64,000 nucleotides of DNA from Basidiobolus meristosporus CBS 931.73 (taxonomy: Eukaryota > Basidiobolomycota > Basidiobolomycetes > Basidiobolales > Basidiobolaceae). Shown piece after piece: positions 33,589-43,965 of this stretch. Below the pieces are notes generated by a model. The model worked only from the letters and a program-made list of their open reading frames with translations. It was not told the DNA's origin and searched no databases. Both the position numbers and the translations under genes were made by a program. Numbering within the stretch: the stretch's first letter is position 1; each line of letters begins with the position of its first letter. The DNA lies in contig MCFE01000418.1 in assembly GCA_002104905.1 (NCBI GenBank), positions 1 to 64,000 on the forward strand, written 5' to 3'.

Positions 33589-34182
33589 TTAAGCCTCGTA
33601 TTCAGGCTCAGCCTCAGCATAACCAGCGCCATCCCCATCGCCGCCACCACGAACGGGTTGAACAGCGCGGATTGGTTGAATCGCGGGGCCACCGTAACCG
33701 CTAGCCCAGTCAAGTCCTTCATTGTAGTCATCATTCTTGTAACCAAGCACAGGGGCGTCAACCTTGAGTCCGCCACGGTAGCGGTTACCGAAACCTAATC
33801 CTCCAGATCCCTTACCTCCACCCTTGATCTCCCCTCCGAGAATGTCCTTGAAGTTACCGGCTCCCTTACCGCGGAAGTTACCGGCGAAGCCAGTACCAAA
33901 ACCGCGTCCGAAGTCACCTTCGAGGGCACCGCGAGCGCGACCTCCGAAGGAGCCTCCGATACCAGAGCCGTCCAGGACATGTCCAAGACCACTTCCAACA
34001 CCGACGGCAATTCTCTTACCGAGTCTACCGGCGTATCTTCCAATGGAGTTACCGATGTCGCCGAAACCGAATTCCTCGGTGGTGGCAGCTTCCTCGCCGA
34101 CCTCATTAATGTTCACGCTGTATGCGAAAGCGGTATGGCTGGCAGCGAGGGCAACAAGACCGGTGGCAACGATGAATCTCAT
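33589..34182 (-). CDS. Glycine-rich secreted protein, member 2 of a local family
   Basis: 197 aa with signal peptide MRFIVATGLVALAASHTAFA. A short acidic stretch (NINEVGEEAATTEE) precedes the Gly-rich core. The core shares long blocks with the 32449 protein: GSGLGHVLDGSG, GGRARGALEGDFGRG, AGNFRGKGAGN, then DILGG and GGGKGSGGLGFG. It has IGRYAGRLGKRI, an amphipathic basic segment also seen in the third member (RIGRYLRDNI). The C-terminal part is Tyr/Asp/Pro-rich and ends EAEPEYEA. No cysteines, no intron. Overlapping ORFs on the opposite strand are shadows of the repetitive coding sequence. Family and function unknown. Confidence 0.85.
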   Translation of the reverse strand: MRFIVATGLVALAASHTAFAYSVNINEVGEEAATTEEFGFGDIGNSIGRYAGRLGKRIAVGVGSGLGHVLDGSGIGGSFGGRARGALEGDFGRGFGTGFAGNFRGKGAGNFKDILGGEIKGGGKGSGGLGFGNRYRGGLKVDAPVLGYKNDDYNEGLDWASGYGGPAIQPIRAVQPVRGGGDGDGAGYAEAEPEYEA

Positions 34183-34251
34183 GATGTCGGAAGATGGAGA
34201 GGAAGTGGAAGAGTGTGAGGGATGAGGAATACTGGAGCGAGTGGCCCCCTT

Positions 34252-34257
34252 TTTAAA
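34252..34257 (-). promoter_or_regulatory. TATA-like box of the second glycine-rich gene
   Basis: TTTAAA in gene sense, within CTCTTTAAAAAGGGGG, about 70 bases upstream of the start codon at 34182. Confidence 0.45.
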
Positions 34258-34424
34258 GAGATTCCGGCCACCGTCTGAAACGCATTATGAATCAGGGGCT
34301 GCAGCTTTCAGAATGGGATACTTGAAATGTTCCCTCTGTCACACACTCTGTTTGAGCCCCTGACCGGGATCCTATGCGATGGATCTGGCTCCTTGTTACA
34401 GACAATGGCAACATAGCATATGGG

Positions 34425-34430
34425 TATAAA
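34425..34430 (+). promoter_or_regulatory. TATA box of the third glycine-rich gene
   Basis: TATAAA, 48 bases before the ATG at 34478, a standard distance for a fungal gene with a short leader. The gene is divergent from member 2, and the two promoters share about 295 bases. Confidence 0.55.
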
Positions 34431-34477
34431 GCCCGTACTACCCTGGATCTATCCATTCCCATCCTACCTCTGCCACC

Positions 34478-34891
34478 ATGAGATCCTTCACCGCCATCAC
34501 TCTTGCAGCCATAGCACTCAGCCAAGTTGCTGTGGCACTTCCACAGGATGTTGCGGAAGGTACTGTCGACGCCAGCACCCAGGACTCCGCCCTTTATATC
34601 GGCGGCGGCCTGGGGAGCAGAATTGGCAGATATCTCCGGGACAACATCTCTGTTGACGGCTCAGGAGCCATCGGTGGAGTAGGCCAAGGTGCGTTCAGAA
34701 GTCACCACATCCCGGGATTGAGAGGATCCATCAATGGGAACTTCGGAGCCACTGGTGCCGGTTCCCTCAGGGATGGCCTGTTCCGTGGGGACGGGGACAT
34801 TGGAGGCGGTGGCTCAGGTAGGATCGGGGTGGGCAAAGGATACAACGGGGCTGATGATTACGATGCGGTTGACCCCTTGGATTACGAATAA
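34478..34891 (+). CDS. Glycine-rich secreted protein, member 3 (short)
   Basis: 137 aa with signal peptide MRSFTAITLAAIALSQVAVA. It is a more distant, shorter relative of the two neighbours. It shares the RIGRY segment and a core of similar spacing (GSINGNFGATGAGSLRDG, GDIGGGGSGRIGVG), and has an acidic tail (DDYDAVDPLDYE) like that of member 2. The Arg-rich GRARGA block is missing. No cysteines and no intron. The signal peptides of members 1-3 are alike in length and start (MR). Function unknown. Confidence 0.82.
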   Translation: MRSFTAITLAAIALSQVAVALPQDVAEGTVDASTQDSALYIGGGLGSRIGRYLRDNISVDGSGAIGGVGQGAFRSHHIPGLRGSINGNFGATGAGSLRDGLFRGDGDIGGGGSGRIGVGKGYNGADDYDAVDPLDYE

Positions 34892-35173
34892 TGTTTCCAT
34901 TTTTACGGATTACGAATAGTGTTTCCATACGAAATAAACCGATGGCGACTAACCCTAACCCCCTCCCCTCCACCTCATACATCCATTCGGCATTGCTGAG
35001 AATGATTAATTTATTTGGAACTATGGTTGTGCTCAATACGTGGTCGTAAGGCGAATGTTACATGAATCTAGAATATGATGATGTTAAAGAGCAGTGTGAC
35101 GCATGTGCTGGTGAACGCATATTCGGCAGTTAGAACTCAAAAATCGGTGGGGTGAATGAGCAGGTTTGGCTGT

Positions 35174-36417
35174 CTACTTTCTGTTCAAGACACGCTTGGC
35201 GACTTGAGCAATGATGTCGGTGGTGGGAAGGGAGAGGTCTTCCAAAGGCTTGGCGTAAGGCATAGGAACATCGGCGCCGGTGACTCTCTCGACCGGGGCA
35301 TCGAGGTAGTCGAAGGCCTCGGATTCCATGATCTGGGCACAGATCTCGGAACCGACACCGAATTGAGGCCAGCCACCCTCGATGGTGATGAGACGGTTGG
35401 TCTTCTTGACCGACTTGATGATGGTGTCGATGTCCAAAGGACGGATAGAACGCAGGTTGATGACTTCGGCGTTGATGCCCTCCTTGGCGAGGAGTTCGGC
35501 GGCGGCCAAAGCATCACCAACCGGCTTGGAGTGAGCAACCAAGGTGACGTCGGTACCTTCGCGCTCGACCTTGGCCTTGCCGATTTCGATCACGAAATCC
35601 TTGTCAAGAGCCTCCTCAGAGATGTCGAAGGATGAGCCGTACATGATTTCGTTCTCGAGGAAGACGACTGGGTTAGGATCACGGATAGCAGCCTTCAAGA
35701 GACCTCTGCAGTCCTCGGAGTTCCAGGGGGAGATAACCTTGAGACCTGGAACGGAACCGTACCAAGCGGCATAGCATTGGGAGTGCTGAGCAGCCACACC
35801 AGCAGCAGCGCCGTTAGGGCCACGGAAGACAATGGGGCATTGGACTTGGCCACCAGACATGTAGTGGGTCTTGGCAGCGGAGTTGACAATGTGATCAATA
35901 GCTTGCATGGCGAAGTTAAAGGTCATGAACTCAACCACAGGCTTGAGTCCACTCAAGGCACTACCAACGGCAATACCGGCGAACCCGGCTTCAGTGATGG
36001 GGGTATCGATGATACGCTTGGGGCCGAATTTGTCCAAAAGTCCCTTGGAAACCTAGAAATACCATTCGCTTAGTAAGACGCGGGTGAAAAACACCGAGCA
36101 GAAGCCCGTGGCGTACCTTGTAGGCGCCGTTGTATTGAGCAACTTCTTCACCCATGAGATAGACCTTGTCATCTCTGGTCAACTCTTCCTCCAAAGCAGA
36201 GTTAAGAGCATCACGAACAGTAATCTGAACAGCGAACGGTTAGGGTCGGACTGCGGCAAGCAAAGGGGGAAGAACATACCTGCTTGGTGGCAGTGGAGTT
36301 GAAACGGGCCTGGGCAAAGAGTCTTCCGGTGTTGCAGGCAGCACCCAAAGCGAGCTTTCTGGTGTTGGCCTGAACGGAGCTTCTAGCCACAGAGGTAAGT
36401 GCAGTGCGGAACAACAT
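35174..36417 (-). CDS. PDB1: Pyruvate dehydrogenase E1 component, beta subunit (mitochondrial)
   Basis: Three exons: 36280-36417, 36117-36224 and 35174-36052 (introns of 55 and 64 nt, both GT-AG), giving 374 aa. With the alpha subunit it forms the thiamine-diphosphate E1 that decarboxylates pyruvate in the mitochondrial PDH complex. The first about 40 residues ([20 protein letters not shown]...) are a basic, Ser/Arg-rich presequence. [14 protein letters not shown] carries the Glu that activates the cofactor (residues 72-73 region). [20 protein letters not shown], then [36 protein letters not shown] and the C-terminal [15 protein letters not shown] block are all typical. Length and order match fungal and animal orthologues, and nothing is missing. 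ORFs on the plus strand here are shadows. Confidence 0.97.
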
Positions 36418-37225
36418 TTGTATGATAGGGAGAGGGGATGACAGCAGAGGCAGGAAGCCGATGACGAAGATAAGTAATTGAGTGAATGGGATTTTTTTCT
36501 GCTCCGAGTTCGCCTTGGCTTCACCCCCACTGGACATTTTTAACCAAATTGCCAAATTGGTCAGGATCGGATTAACCAGGCGAACCAAATTCACCTGTGC
36601 CCTCCTTATCCTTGTGCCCGATTTACTGCTCCCCACAGATGCAGTGGGAGAAAATGGGGTAGAATGTGGCTTGCGAGTATGAGGCTGATTCAACCCTGAT
36701 CTCCCATCCTGATCTCGAATTTCCTTTCCAATGAATCCCTTGGTGATGGTTCACCAGCATCCCAAATTGGGGGGACTGTGCCACAGGACTGAGGCTTGGA
36801 ATGATCAGAGTTGCAAAAGCCCCAATGTTCGTCGCGTGAGTGGGGAAACGCAGATAATCTAAGCTGCGATAATCATCGCCAGCAAATAGTGTTTTCTCCC
36901 AAGCCTCATCACCGGGCTTTATTCTCAAGAGATTGTAACATTCACGTTCGACAGGACTGATATTGAATGGTTTACTAGCTAGACTGATCCGATATTGAGT
37001 GGTCTTCTAGCTAAACTGATCTGATATTGAATGGCTACTCTACTGATATTGAGTGGTCTTCTAGCTAAACTGATCTGATATTGAATGGCTACTCTACTGA
37101 TATTTCGGGGTCTATTCGATTGATATTTCAACGGTCTACCGATACTTCGTGGATCTCAATGGCCTACCGATACTTCTTGGTCTAGCGTAGGCATTGCGAT
37201 TCATTAGAGTAGGTATTGCGATCCA
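36418..37225. other. Intergenic region with a minisatellite, no gene seen
   Basis: Holds the 5' region of the PDH gene and the tandem repeat at about 36955-37215. The ORF reaching from 36211 to 36693 on minus is the PDH first exon read upstream through its leader. Confidence 0.6.
36955..37215. repeat. Imperfect tandem repeats downstream of the low-complexity secreted gene
   Basis: A unit of about 54-60 bases (GATATTGAGTGGTCTTCTAG, then CTAAACTGATCTGATATTGA) occurs about 2.5 times between 36955 and 37105. Shorter repeats CCGATACTTC and GTAGGxATTGCGATxCATTAGA follow. The reading GATATTGAGTGG/GATATTGAATGG alternates through the array. Confidence 0.75.
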
Positions 37226-37927
37226 TTAGAGTAGGCAGGCGCGAACGGGGATCCCAAGAAGGTTGAGATTAAGGTTGATCAGACGGTTGCAGTTTTGCTG
37301 TGGCTGGGTGCTGGGTGAGGGGGATGGACTAGCGGTTGGGCTGGGGGTAGTGGTGGGTGTGGTTCCATCCCCACCGTTGTTTGGATTTCCACCACCAGTG
37401 TTGGGATTGTCGGTGTCTTTGGGACTGTCATCCTTACTATCTTTTGGGTTTCCATCGTCCTTGGAGCCATTGGATCCGGAGTCACCATCGGCGTCTTTGG
37501 CATCACCACCGTCATTGCTTGAGTTGTTCCCTCCCTTGCCATCCTTGCCGTTTGTAGGCTCTCCATCTGAACCTTTCCCTCCATTCCCGTTCCCACTTGA
37601 TTTGCCTGCCCCATGATCCCCTGGGCCCATACCAGTGTAGTTTGGTTTTCTACCGATCCAGCCCGCTAGCACTGGGGACCCGCGATCATGGCCGTAGTTA
37701 GGTCCGTGTGCGGAAGGTATCCTGAATCTTCTGTTCGAGGCCGCCTCCTTGGTCCTGCTAAGCCACTGGTCGAAATTCTTGATGGAGAATTTGTTACGCA
37801 ACGGCCTCATGGCGCTCCTGGCGGTGGACACCATCCTACCGGGGGCCTTCGATTGGGTGGACTCGATGACGGCGGACTGCACGATGTTGGAGGCCAGCAG
37901 AACGGATATAGCGAGGAGTAGCTTCAT
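37226..37927 (-). CDS. Secreted low-complexity protein with a conserved-looking two-cysteine tail
   Basis: 233 aa with signal peptide MKLLLAISVLLASNIVQSA. A basic, helical-looking segment (residues about 27-70, RSAMRPLRNKFSIKNFDQW) is followed by a long disordered linker. The linker is rich in Gly, Asn, Asp, Ser and Lys (about 95-185). A Thr/Pro/Ser stretch (TTPTTTPSPTASPSPSPS) suited to O-glycosylation comes next. The last 23 residues hold the only two cysteines (NCNRLINLNLNLLGIPVRAC). This layout resembles fungal cell-wall or effector-like proteins, but no family is recognised. Single exon. TATATAG lies about 50 bases upstream. Confidence 0.8.
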   Translation of the reverse strand: MKLLLAISVLLASNIVQSAVIESTQSKAPGRMVSTARSAMRPLRNKFSIKNFDQWLSRTKEAASNRRFRIPSAHGPNYGHDRGSPVLAGWIGRKPNYTGMGPGDHGAGKSSGNGNGGKGSDGEPTNGKDGKGGNNSSNDGGDAKDADGDSGSNGSKDDGNPKDSKDDSPKDTDNPNTGGGNPNNGGDGTTPTTTPSPTASPSPSPSTQPQQNCNRLINLNLNLLGIPVRACLL

Positions 37928-37975
37928 TTCAAATAGATGGAGGATTTTGTTGGTCTGGTGGAGCCCGGGATCGCA

Positions 37976-37982
37976 CTATATA
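37976..37982 (-). promoter_or_regulatory. TATA box of the low-complexity secreted gene
   Basis: CTATATAG in gene sense (within GGGCCCTATATAGTGCG), about 49-55 bases upstream of the ATG at 37927. Confidence 0.6.
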
Positions 37983-38628
37983 GGGCCCACTCCACAGCCG
38001 ACGACAATCCTCCGAGCAAGGGAATGCTCCGGCTGGATGCAAATACTCGGACGATCCCACTCGCTCTTGGGCCTCGTCGGTTGTTTACACTTGACAACAA
38101 ACCATGCATCCGCCGTCCGCGAATTCAACACCCGTCAGTTTCAGGATGATCTGCCGTCCAGCGGGATGAATTTGGGATTTCGCCCGAGTATCAAACACCT
38201 ACCCACCAATTGGAACCATAACGCCTTGAAGCGCTCAGTTCGCCCATGAAACGTCCGTTTTCTACGGATCTCCGCTCCTTTCATAGTGGATGCTCCATTT
38301 GCTTCATATTAGGCAACATGTGGACAAGATGTGGGTGGTCTATAGCCAAGTTTGTTTAGCTCATGGCGTGTACAGTAGACTAGGATTACAGGCTTTTACA
38401 GGTAACTTCACCAGTAAGGGATGAAACGGGAACAGTTAACAGAGGGTGTCACGTGCTTTACAGAATGGATTACACAGGGACATGCGCTTTGTAAGGAAGT
38501 AAATAACATAATGAAAGCTTGATGTATAAGTACAAGTGAGAGAAGTAAGGGAAGGGTGAAGAAGGAAAGGAAGGGTGAGGGTGAGGGTGAGAAGGGGATG
38601 CAAAGGTGGATCAGTTGTTGGACAAGAG
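37983..38628. other. Intergenic, no gene seen
   Basis: Upstream of the secreted gene and downstream of the phospholipase gene. Purine-rich GGGTGA repeats occur at about 38575-38593. Short ORFs on both strands have no support. Confidence 0.5.
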
Positions 38629-41626
38629 CTAGGCTTCCTCCAAGGTGGAGGAGGATCTGGTTCGTTTCGATAGGGGTCGCCGACTTGAATGTATGAAGAC
38701 ATGACTGAAATGGATTCGTTCTCCTTTGTAGTCTTTGAGGGGAAGATGACGATAACCTAGAAATCAGACAAGATAAGACTCGGGGGAGCAGACGATTCCT
38801 TGGATCTGTATGGGGCACTTACCCGGCTGCAAGTTATCCAGCATTATGCAATAGCTGGCCAAGATCTCGTCGGAGCTAATGCCCTGATCGTAGATGGCAA
38901 ACCTGAGGAAGGTGACTTCCGGCCGGTGAACCTCGAACACGAACCTCTCTTTCCAGATCGGGTTGAACCCGTTGTTGGCGATGGTGCGAGTGCGACGCCG
39001 CACCACCGAGGATGCGATCACCTCCAACTCACAGACCGGGTCCACCACCTCGCCTTTACTGGCAAGTTTTGGCTTTGGCAACTGCTGCGCGGATATGATC
39101 TAGCACAAAGCGGGTAAATACGGGAACCTCTCCATCGGCAAAATCCTTCCGTTACCTCGACCTCGAGCAGCTCCGATATAGGCTCCTCCACCTCCTTCAC
39201 ACGGAGGTATTCCGGCTTCAGGACGTAACCGCACCCACCGTTGTTGTAGAACATGGCTTCGTAGATCTGCATGCATCGGTCTAGCAGGAGATATCAGCAG
39301 GGACCACAAGCAAAGTAGACATGGGTTGCGCGCATACCGTAGGTTTGGTAGTTCAAGGCAACCACCTGAGTGCCTGAGAGCCAATGGATCATGGGGTCGA
39401 AGTTCGACGAGTTCAGACGCATGGTTTTCGGATATACGCGAGTGAGCTGGATCTTGTTGTGCTCAATGAACGTGGCCATCTCTTTTTGGCTCAGCTTCAG
39501 CGCCTTGCTCTCGTTCATCGAGATGATTTTGTCGTATTTCACTAAGAATACCACCGGATCGGAGGGGTTAGTCTCTCGCCCGTTGTTGGCTTATAGACGG
39601 ATGCAGCGAATACTAACAATGGTTAAGGTCGAAGAATTTGAAGTGCGCCGCCTTGCAATACACAACCATGTCCGAGAGTAGCTTGGCAACTTTGGGTTTG
39701 CGCATTTTCCCAGCTTTCTCGACTACACGAAACCGAAACACATGGTTAGTGGGGTGTCTGACTGCACGCACCGCTTACGCAAGCCTTACTTTTGACCGTA
39801 GCTTCGTAGCCGTTCTCATCGATGGAGTCCTCCTCCGAGGTGGAGCTGAGGGCCTCTTCCGACTCTGGGGTGATGGTCTTGTTCTATGCGAAGATGGCAT
39901 GTTAGATCTCCACACGGCTGGCGTAGCGATAGGAACTCACTCATGTAAAGACCTTGATCAAAATCTTGTAGAGCAGCTGGTTTGGCGAAGGAAGGTGTGA
40001 TGCGTGTTCTCCTAAAGGCTTGAGCAAGAGAAGTCCGTTAAGAATTTGAAGCAATATCTTGGCCATGGCCTCCTGCTGCACTGGTGAACAATGGGTTTCA
40101 AATGACAGGATCAATGGGAATGGAGACGCAACAAAAGCGTACTTTCTGATGGCCTCTATAGCATCCCGAAATAGTATCTTTGACGTCCTGGACGGGGACA
40201 AGGTTAGTCTGGCTCTAGACGAGAGGGTAGGCAGCAGATGGCTTACAATGTTCGTCCGTGATATATTATCGGTTCGTTATTGGGGCCATCCCAGCAATCC
40301 ACTAGACAGGAGCGTTAGAATGTCGCTGGCGTGCCTCTAACTTGAGAAAATACTTGCATTCAACGCATCGACATCCCCGCTGCAGAGCTCGAATGTACCC
40401 CTCCACCGAGGACTCGCTGACCACCTGATCGCCCAGGAGATATCTGTGTAGCCAAGGTTAGCTGGTATCGGGTGGTGGATGCCGGTCGACACTTACGTAT
40501 TGTGTGAGGATGCAATGAAGTAATGGCTCAAAGGCTGGTCCATGTCTTGGTAGACCCGAGTGGTCTCCGATGGAGTAGGCAGGTTGTCCGAGAGCAGCAG
40601 AAAGTTCAGGAATCCCTTGACGTTCATCGTGCTAGAGCCTTCTTCGCAATACTTGTAGAAAACATGTTCGGCCTCTTCAGGCTTTTGCTGGAGAAAGGCT
40701 GAGTACAGTGGAGCCAAGATTCCCTTCCGTGGTGACGCCTTACCTTCTGCGTATCAACCCAAAAGCGAGTGAACTCCTGTAGAGTAAGATAGGCCCGATC
40801 GGTGGTGGCGATCGATTCAAAGAGCTCGCTGATATCGTTGCGCTGGCGAAGCAAATGAATGATCTTCGCAAAGCCGTCAAAGTCGATGAACCCTTGGTTT
40901 TGCTTGTCGATCACCTACATCACGGTATCAGTCAGTCCATCCTCACAAATGCCTAGAGTGACCAGAATCCATCCTACGTTGAAAAATCGCACCAGGCTCT
41001 CAGCAGGGCAGTTGATGTTGAGCTTTTTACAAAGCTGCGTGATCTCACCAAGGGAAAGTGAGTCGTTTTTGTCTTTACTGGCGTCGTGCCATGCTTGGCG
41101 CAGCCAGGCATCGACCCGCTCTCGCAAAACATGTGGTCCAGCCAGTTCTTTGGACTTTGCGATGAGGATCTCAAGCGTATTAACCCACTCCACCAGCAAT
41201 TCCCTGGTTGGCGAGACGAGATTCAGGTTCTTGTACTTTCCCCCTTCCACGTAGACAACACTAAACCATCTATCTTGGTCTCTGGAACTCAAATTAAATT
41301 GCTTTTTAAATATCTTGGCTTCCGGGCCAACCCGAAGCTCCTTAATCCACTCCATGTTTACTACAAGACAGAAACTCGTTAGCCTGCTACCTTGTGCTTT
41401 TTGGAAGGGAAGGGAGGGGAAACAGTAGACACACACCCACTGCAGACTTGGAGCGCTTTTTGGAGTCCCATAGCAACCTATTTTGTGCAGGATCGAGCCA
41501 AAAGGTGCGCTCATGACGCTTGGCAGGAGAGAGCTTTAACATCTTGGTGCCTTTTATGAGGGACTCGGGGATAGGAGGGAGATCGTTTTTGGGGCTAGGG
41601 CATACTGTAGGGTTTAAGGTGCGCAT
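38629..41626 (-). CDS. PLC1: Phosphoinositide-specific phospholipase C (delta type)
   Basis: Thirteen exons: 41437-41626, 40978-41360, 40744-40914, 40497-40687, 40358-40443, 40247-40301, 39953-40187, 39790-39883, 39618-39722, 39338-39541, 39156-39280, 38823-39081 and 38629-38756. They give 741 aa. The enzyme hydrolyses PIP2 to IP3 and diacylglycerol. Order: PH domain (about 25-150), EF-hand region ([29 protein letters not shown]), and X domain with the catalytic His of FIASSHNTY and of [15 protein letters not shown] and SFETHCS hold calcium ligands. Then an acidic XY linker ([19 protein letters not shown]), Y domain ([20 protein letters not shown]) and C2 ([14 protein letters not shown]). Intron 5 uses a GC donor. 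The donor of intron 7 (GTCTTT) is weak. An alternative first exon (ATGCTCAAAG at about 41730) could replace the first seven codons. Confidence 0.93.
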
Positions 41627-42359
41627 CAGTATAGAAAGCTCTCAATGGGAAGAAAGGGAGGCTAAAACGAAGATGTCTAAATCAATGCGGCAGCGTAAAA
41701 GAAGAGAGAAGAGCTTCTACCTTTGAGCATTAGGTTGGAACAACGTATTCTCTAGGGTTGGAGGAATGAGCGAAACTAAACTGGGGGATGGATAGGAAAA
41801 GGCGGTGGAGAATTTATAGATAAGTTTACCAACAAAGAAAAATCAACTAAAGAATTGGAATGATAAGGAAAGAGCCTTGAATGGCTTGTGAATGGTGCTA
41901 CATCAGAATCTCGTTGATCTCGCAGTTCAAATGAAATCTAAATCAGCTACAAATTTTACTACGTATCCCAGTACGAATTCCACCCAGTGAAATCCCCGAT
42001 CTAATGTGATGGCGAGCATTAAGAGAACAGGAAACGTCGAAGGGAACATGCTGGAGAACATTTGTTGCTCTCGTTACACTGCCCTCGATCGCTCCGAATG
42101 CCATATTCGTCGAAGCAGTAGGTGTCTAAATATAGTGAGGCCCAGCAGCCAATCCAGCACAGCCAAGATCCCACTCGCAACTAGCGTGCGTGTGCGGCCA
42201 TGATCAGCCTTACAAATATGTATCACCATGTTTCAGCGGGTGAGTGGGTCGCATGTGTGATAGTGCATTATTAAGTGGGAATCAAATGGATCCGGTCTCA
42301 TTGTTACCATATAAATTTGTGGTGAATGTCTAGCCAAGCCCATATTTAGTCTGATCAAG
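41627..42359. other. Divergent intergenic region between the phospholipase and dehydrogenase genes
   Basis: Bidirectional promoter region of about 730 bases. A possible short upstream exon of the phospholipase gene (ATGCTCAAAG followed by GTAGAAG) lies near 41730 on minus. TATAAATT in minus sense at about 41813-41820 could be its TATA element. No other gene seen. Confidence 0.45.
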
Positions 42360-43561
42360 ATGCACGTCCAAGGTAAATGCGCAATCATAACTGGTGCCTC
42401 CTCAGGCTTTGGGAAGGCCTTGGCAGAGAGACTGGTCTCCAAAGGGTTAGGCCGATATGAATGCTCATGATGCAGCGTCCGTTGCTGACTTATTGCCTGC
42501 AGCGCCAACGTAATCCTGGCCGATATCGACAACGTGGAAGGTGAAAAGCTGGCCGCCTCGCTTAACGAAAAAGTGTTAGTACTGAGTGCTCCTTTGCGTG
42601 TCCTGGTGAACCCAGTTCGCTTACCCTTTGACCTTCAGAAAAAGAAAATGCGCAGTCTTCCAGCTTTGCGACGTTACCAAGCAAAAGGACCTTGTTCAAC
42701 TCTTCAACAAGGCTGAGGAAAGCTTCACTGCCGCGGACGTTGGTATTTCCCTGACGCCATCTCTTTATCAGACCTCTAAAGATTCTCTATAGATTGTCAT
42801 CAACAACGCTGGGATCAGCGATATGCCAGGATTCTATGACAGCGAGAATCGTAAGCACCTTTGCTGTTCGTTTTACAGGGTCTATCTTCTAACCACAAAA
42901 AACCTCTTTCCCAGCTACCTGGTACAAGACGCTGGATATAGATCTCGTTGCTGTCATTGAGGGAACCAGATTGGGTGTTCGTCATTTCAAGAAACACAGT
43001 CGCTCCGGCGTTATTGTCAACACCGCTTCTTTAGCCGGAATTATTCCCTTGTCATTGTCACCTGTCTATTCTGCGGCTAAGACTGGGGTAATGAAGTACA
43101 GAGATATCAACCGGGGAAGACACTAACATCTTATGGCCAACAGGTTGTAGGATTTACAAGATCCCTCAACGTTTTGAGGCACCAGAATATCCGGGTCAAC
43201 GCCGTGGCTCCGTCATTTTCGCGTAGGGGATCGTTGATACCATGCGTTATACATCAACTAACCAACCTCTTTTCATCTAGCCACCAACATAGTGACCAAG
43301 GGAAGAGCAAATCTGGAGGCTTTTGATAAATTCGTGTCCAAAGTCAAGTTGGTCCCTGTTGAGCAAGTAGTTGATGCATTCATGCTGCTTATCGAGGATG
43401 ACTCCCATGCTGGTAATGTTATGTCGTCGCTCTTGATTGGCTGCTAGATATATCTAACAAAGGAAGCAGGGCAAGTGGCTCAAATCACTCCTCAGCACGG
43501 TATCACAATGCTTGTTGGTGAAAAATCCCCAAAGACCAAGAAGCCTTCGGGAAAGCTCTAG
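42360..43561 (+). CDS. Short-chain dehydrogenase/reductase, 15-hydroxyprostaglandin-dehydrogenase-like
   Basis: Eight exons: 42360-42445, 42503-42574, 42639-42738, 42793-42850, 42915-43087, 43144-43222, 43281-43412 and 43470-43561. They give 263 aa, close to human HPGD (266). The NAD(P)-binding motif is TGASSGFGKALA (residues 11-22). ANVILADID ends with an acidic residue after strand 2, favouring NAD. LCDVT, NNAGIS, catalytic Ser144 (NTASLAG), Tyr157 and Lys161 (YSAAK) follow. The substrate is not predictable. The HPGD-like family oxidises hydroxyl groups of fatty-acid-like compounds. The third exon start is uncertain by six bases (two adjacent AG acceptors in frame), and several donors are the weaker GTTAGT/GTTGGT. 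Confidence 0.9.
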
Positions 43562-43965
43562 GCGTGTATGTAGCCAAATATGTTAATAAATCTCTATCCA
43601 ATTCATCAGCCGTTGATGTGTTTGGGGCTTGGACCGACCACGCTTTTCCTTCCACCATCTTCACTGATGCATCGGAAAACAATCCGGTTCAATTTTTGTA
43701 TTGGTCAAGAATGCTCTTCTATACATATTTTCTGCAACTCGACCTTGAAACAATCAATCCCACCATGATTCATATGCATTCATGGATGAATGGTGTCAAT
43801 TCAATATATAAGTTTTGGTTCTTGACCAATACAGGCTATTCACAGGTTATTCGCAGGTTATTCGCAGGTTATCCACTTTTGTTCACTTCCATTTCTTGGT
43901 GGCCTTCACCCTCTTCCCTTTGTTGACTCGCGAAATCATCGATTCCTTCCTTCGCCACTGACTTC
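43562..43965. other. Intergenic, promoter side of NudE
   Basis: The ORF at 43564-43926 crosses the dehydrogenase 3' flank and lacks any domain. A 10-base repeat (GCAGGTTATT) occurs three times near 43838-43868. A pyrimidine-rich stretch precedes the NudE start. Confidence 0.5.

Noticed and set aside
33824-34225. 133-aa plus-strand Pro/Arg-rich ORF and a 103-aa minus-frame ORF across the second glycine-rich gene
   Set aside because: Gly-rich codons (GGN) read as Pro or Arg on other frames. Signal peptide and family similarity support only the 33589-34182 frame.
35156-35635. 159-aa plus-strand ORF
   Set aside because: Antisense shadow of the PDH E1-beta coding exon. No domain, and the minus strand is unambiguous.
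37749-38249. 166-aa plus-strand ORF
   Set aside because: Overlaps the start and promoter of the secreted gene on the other strand. No domain or conserved motif.
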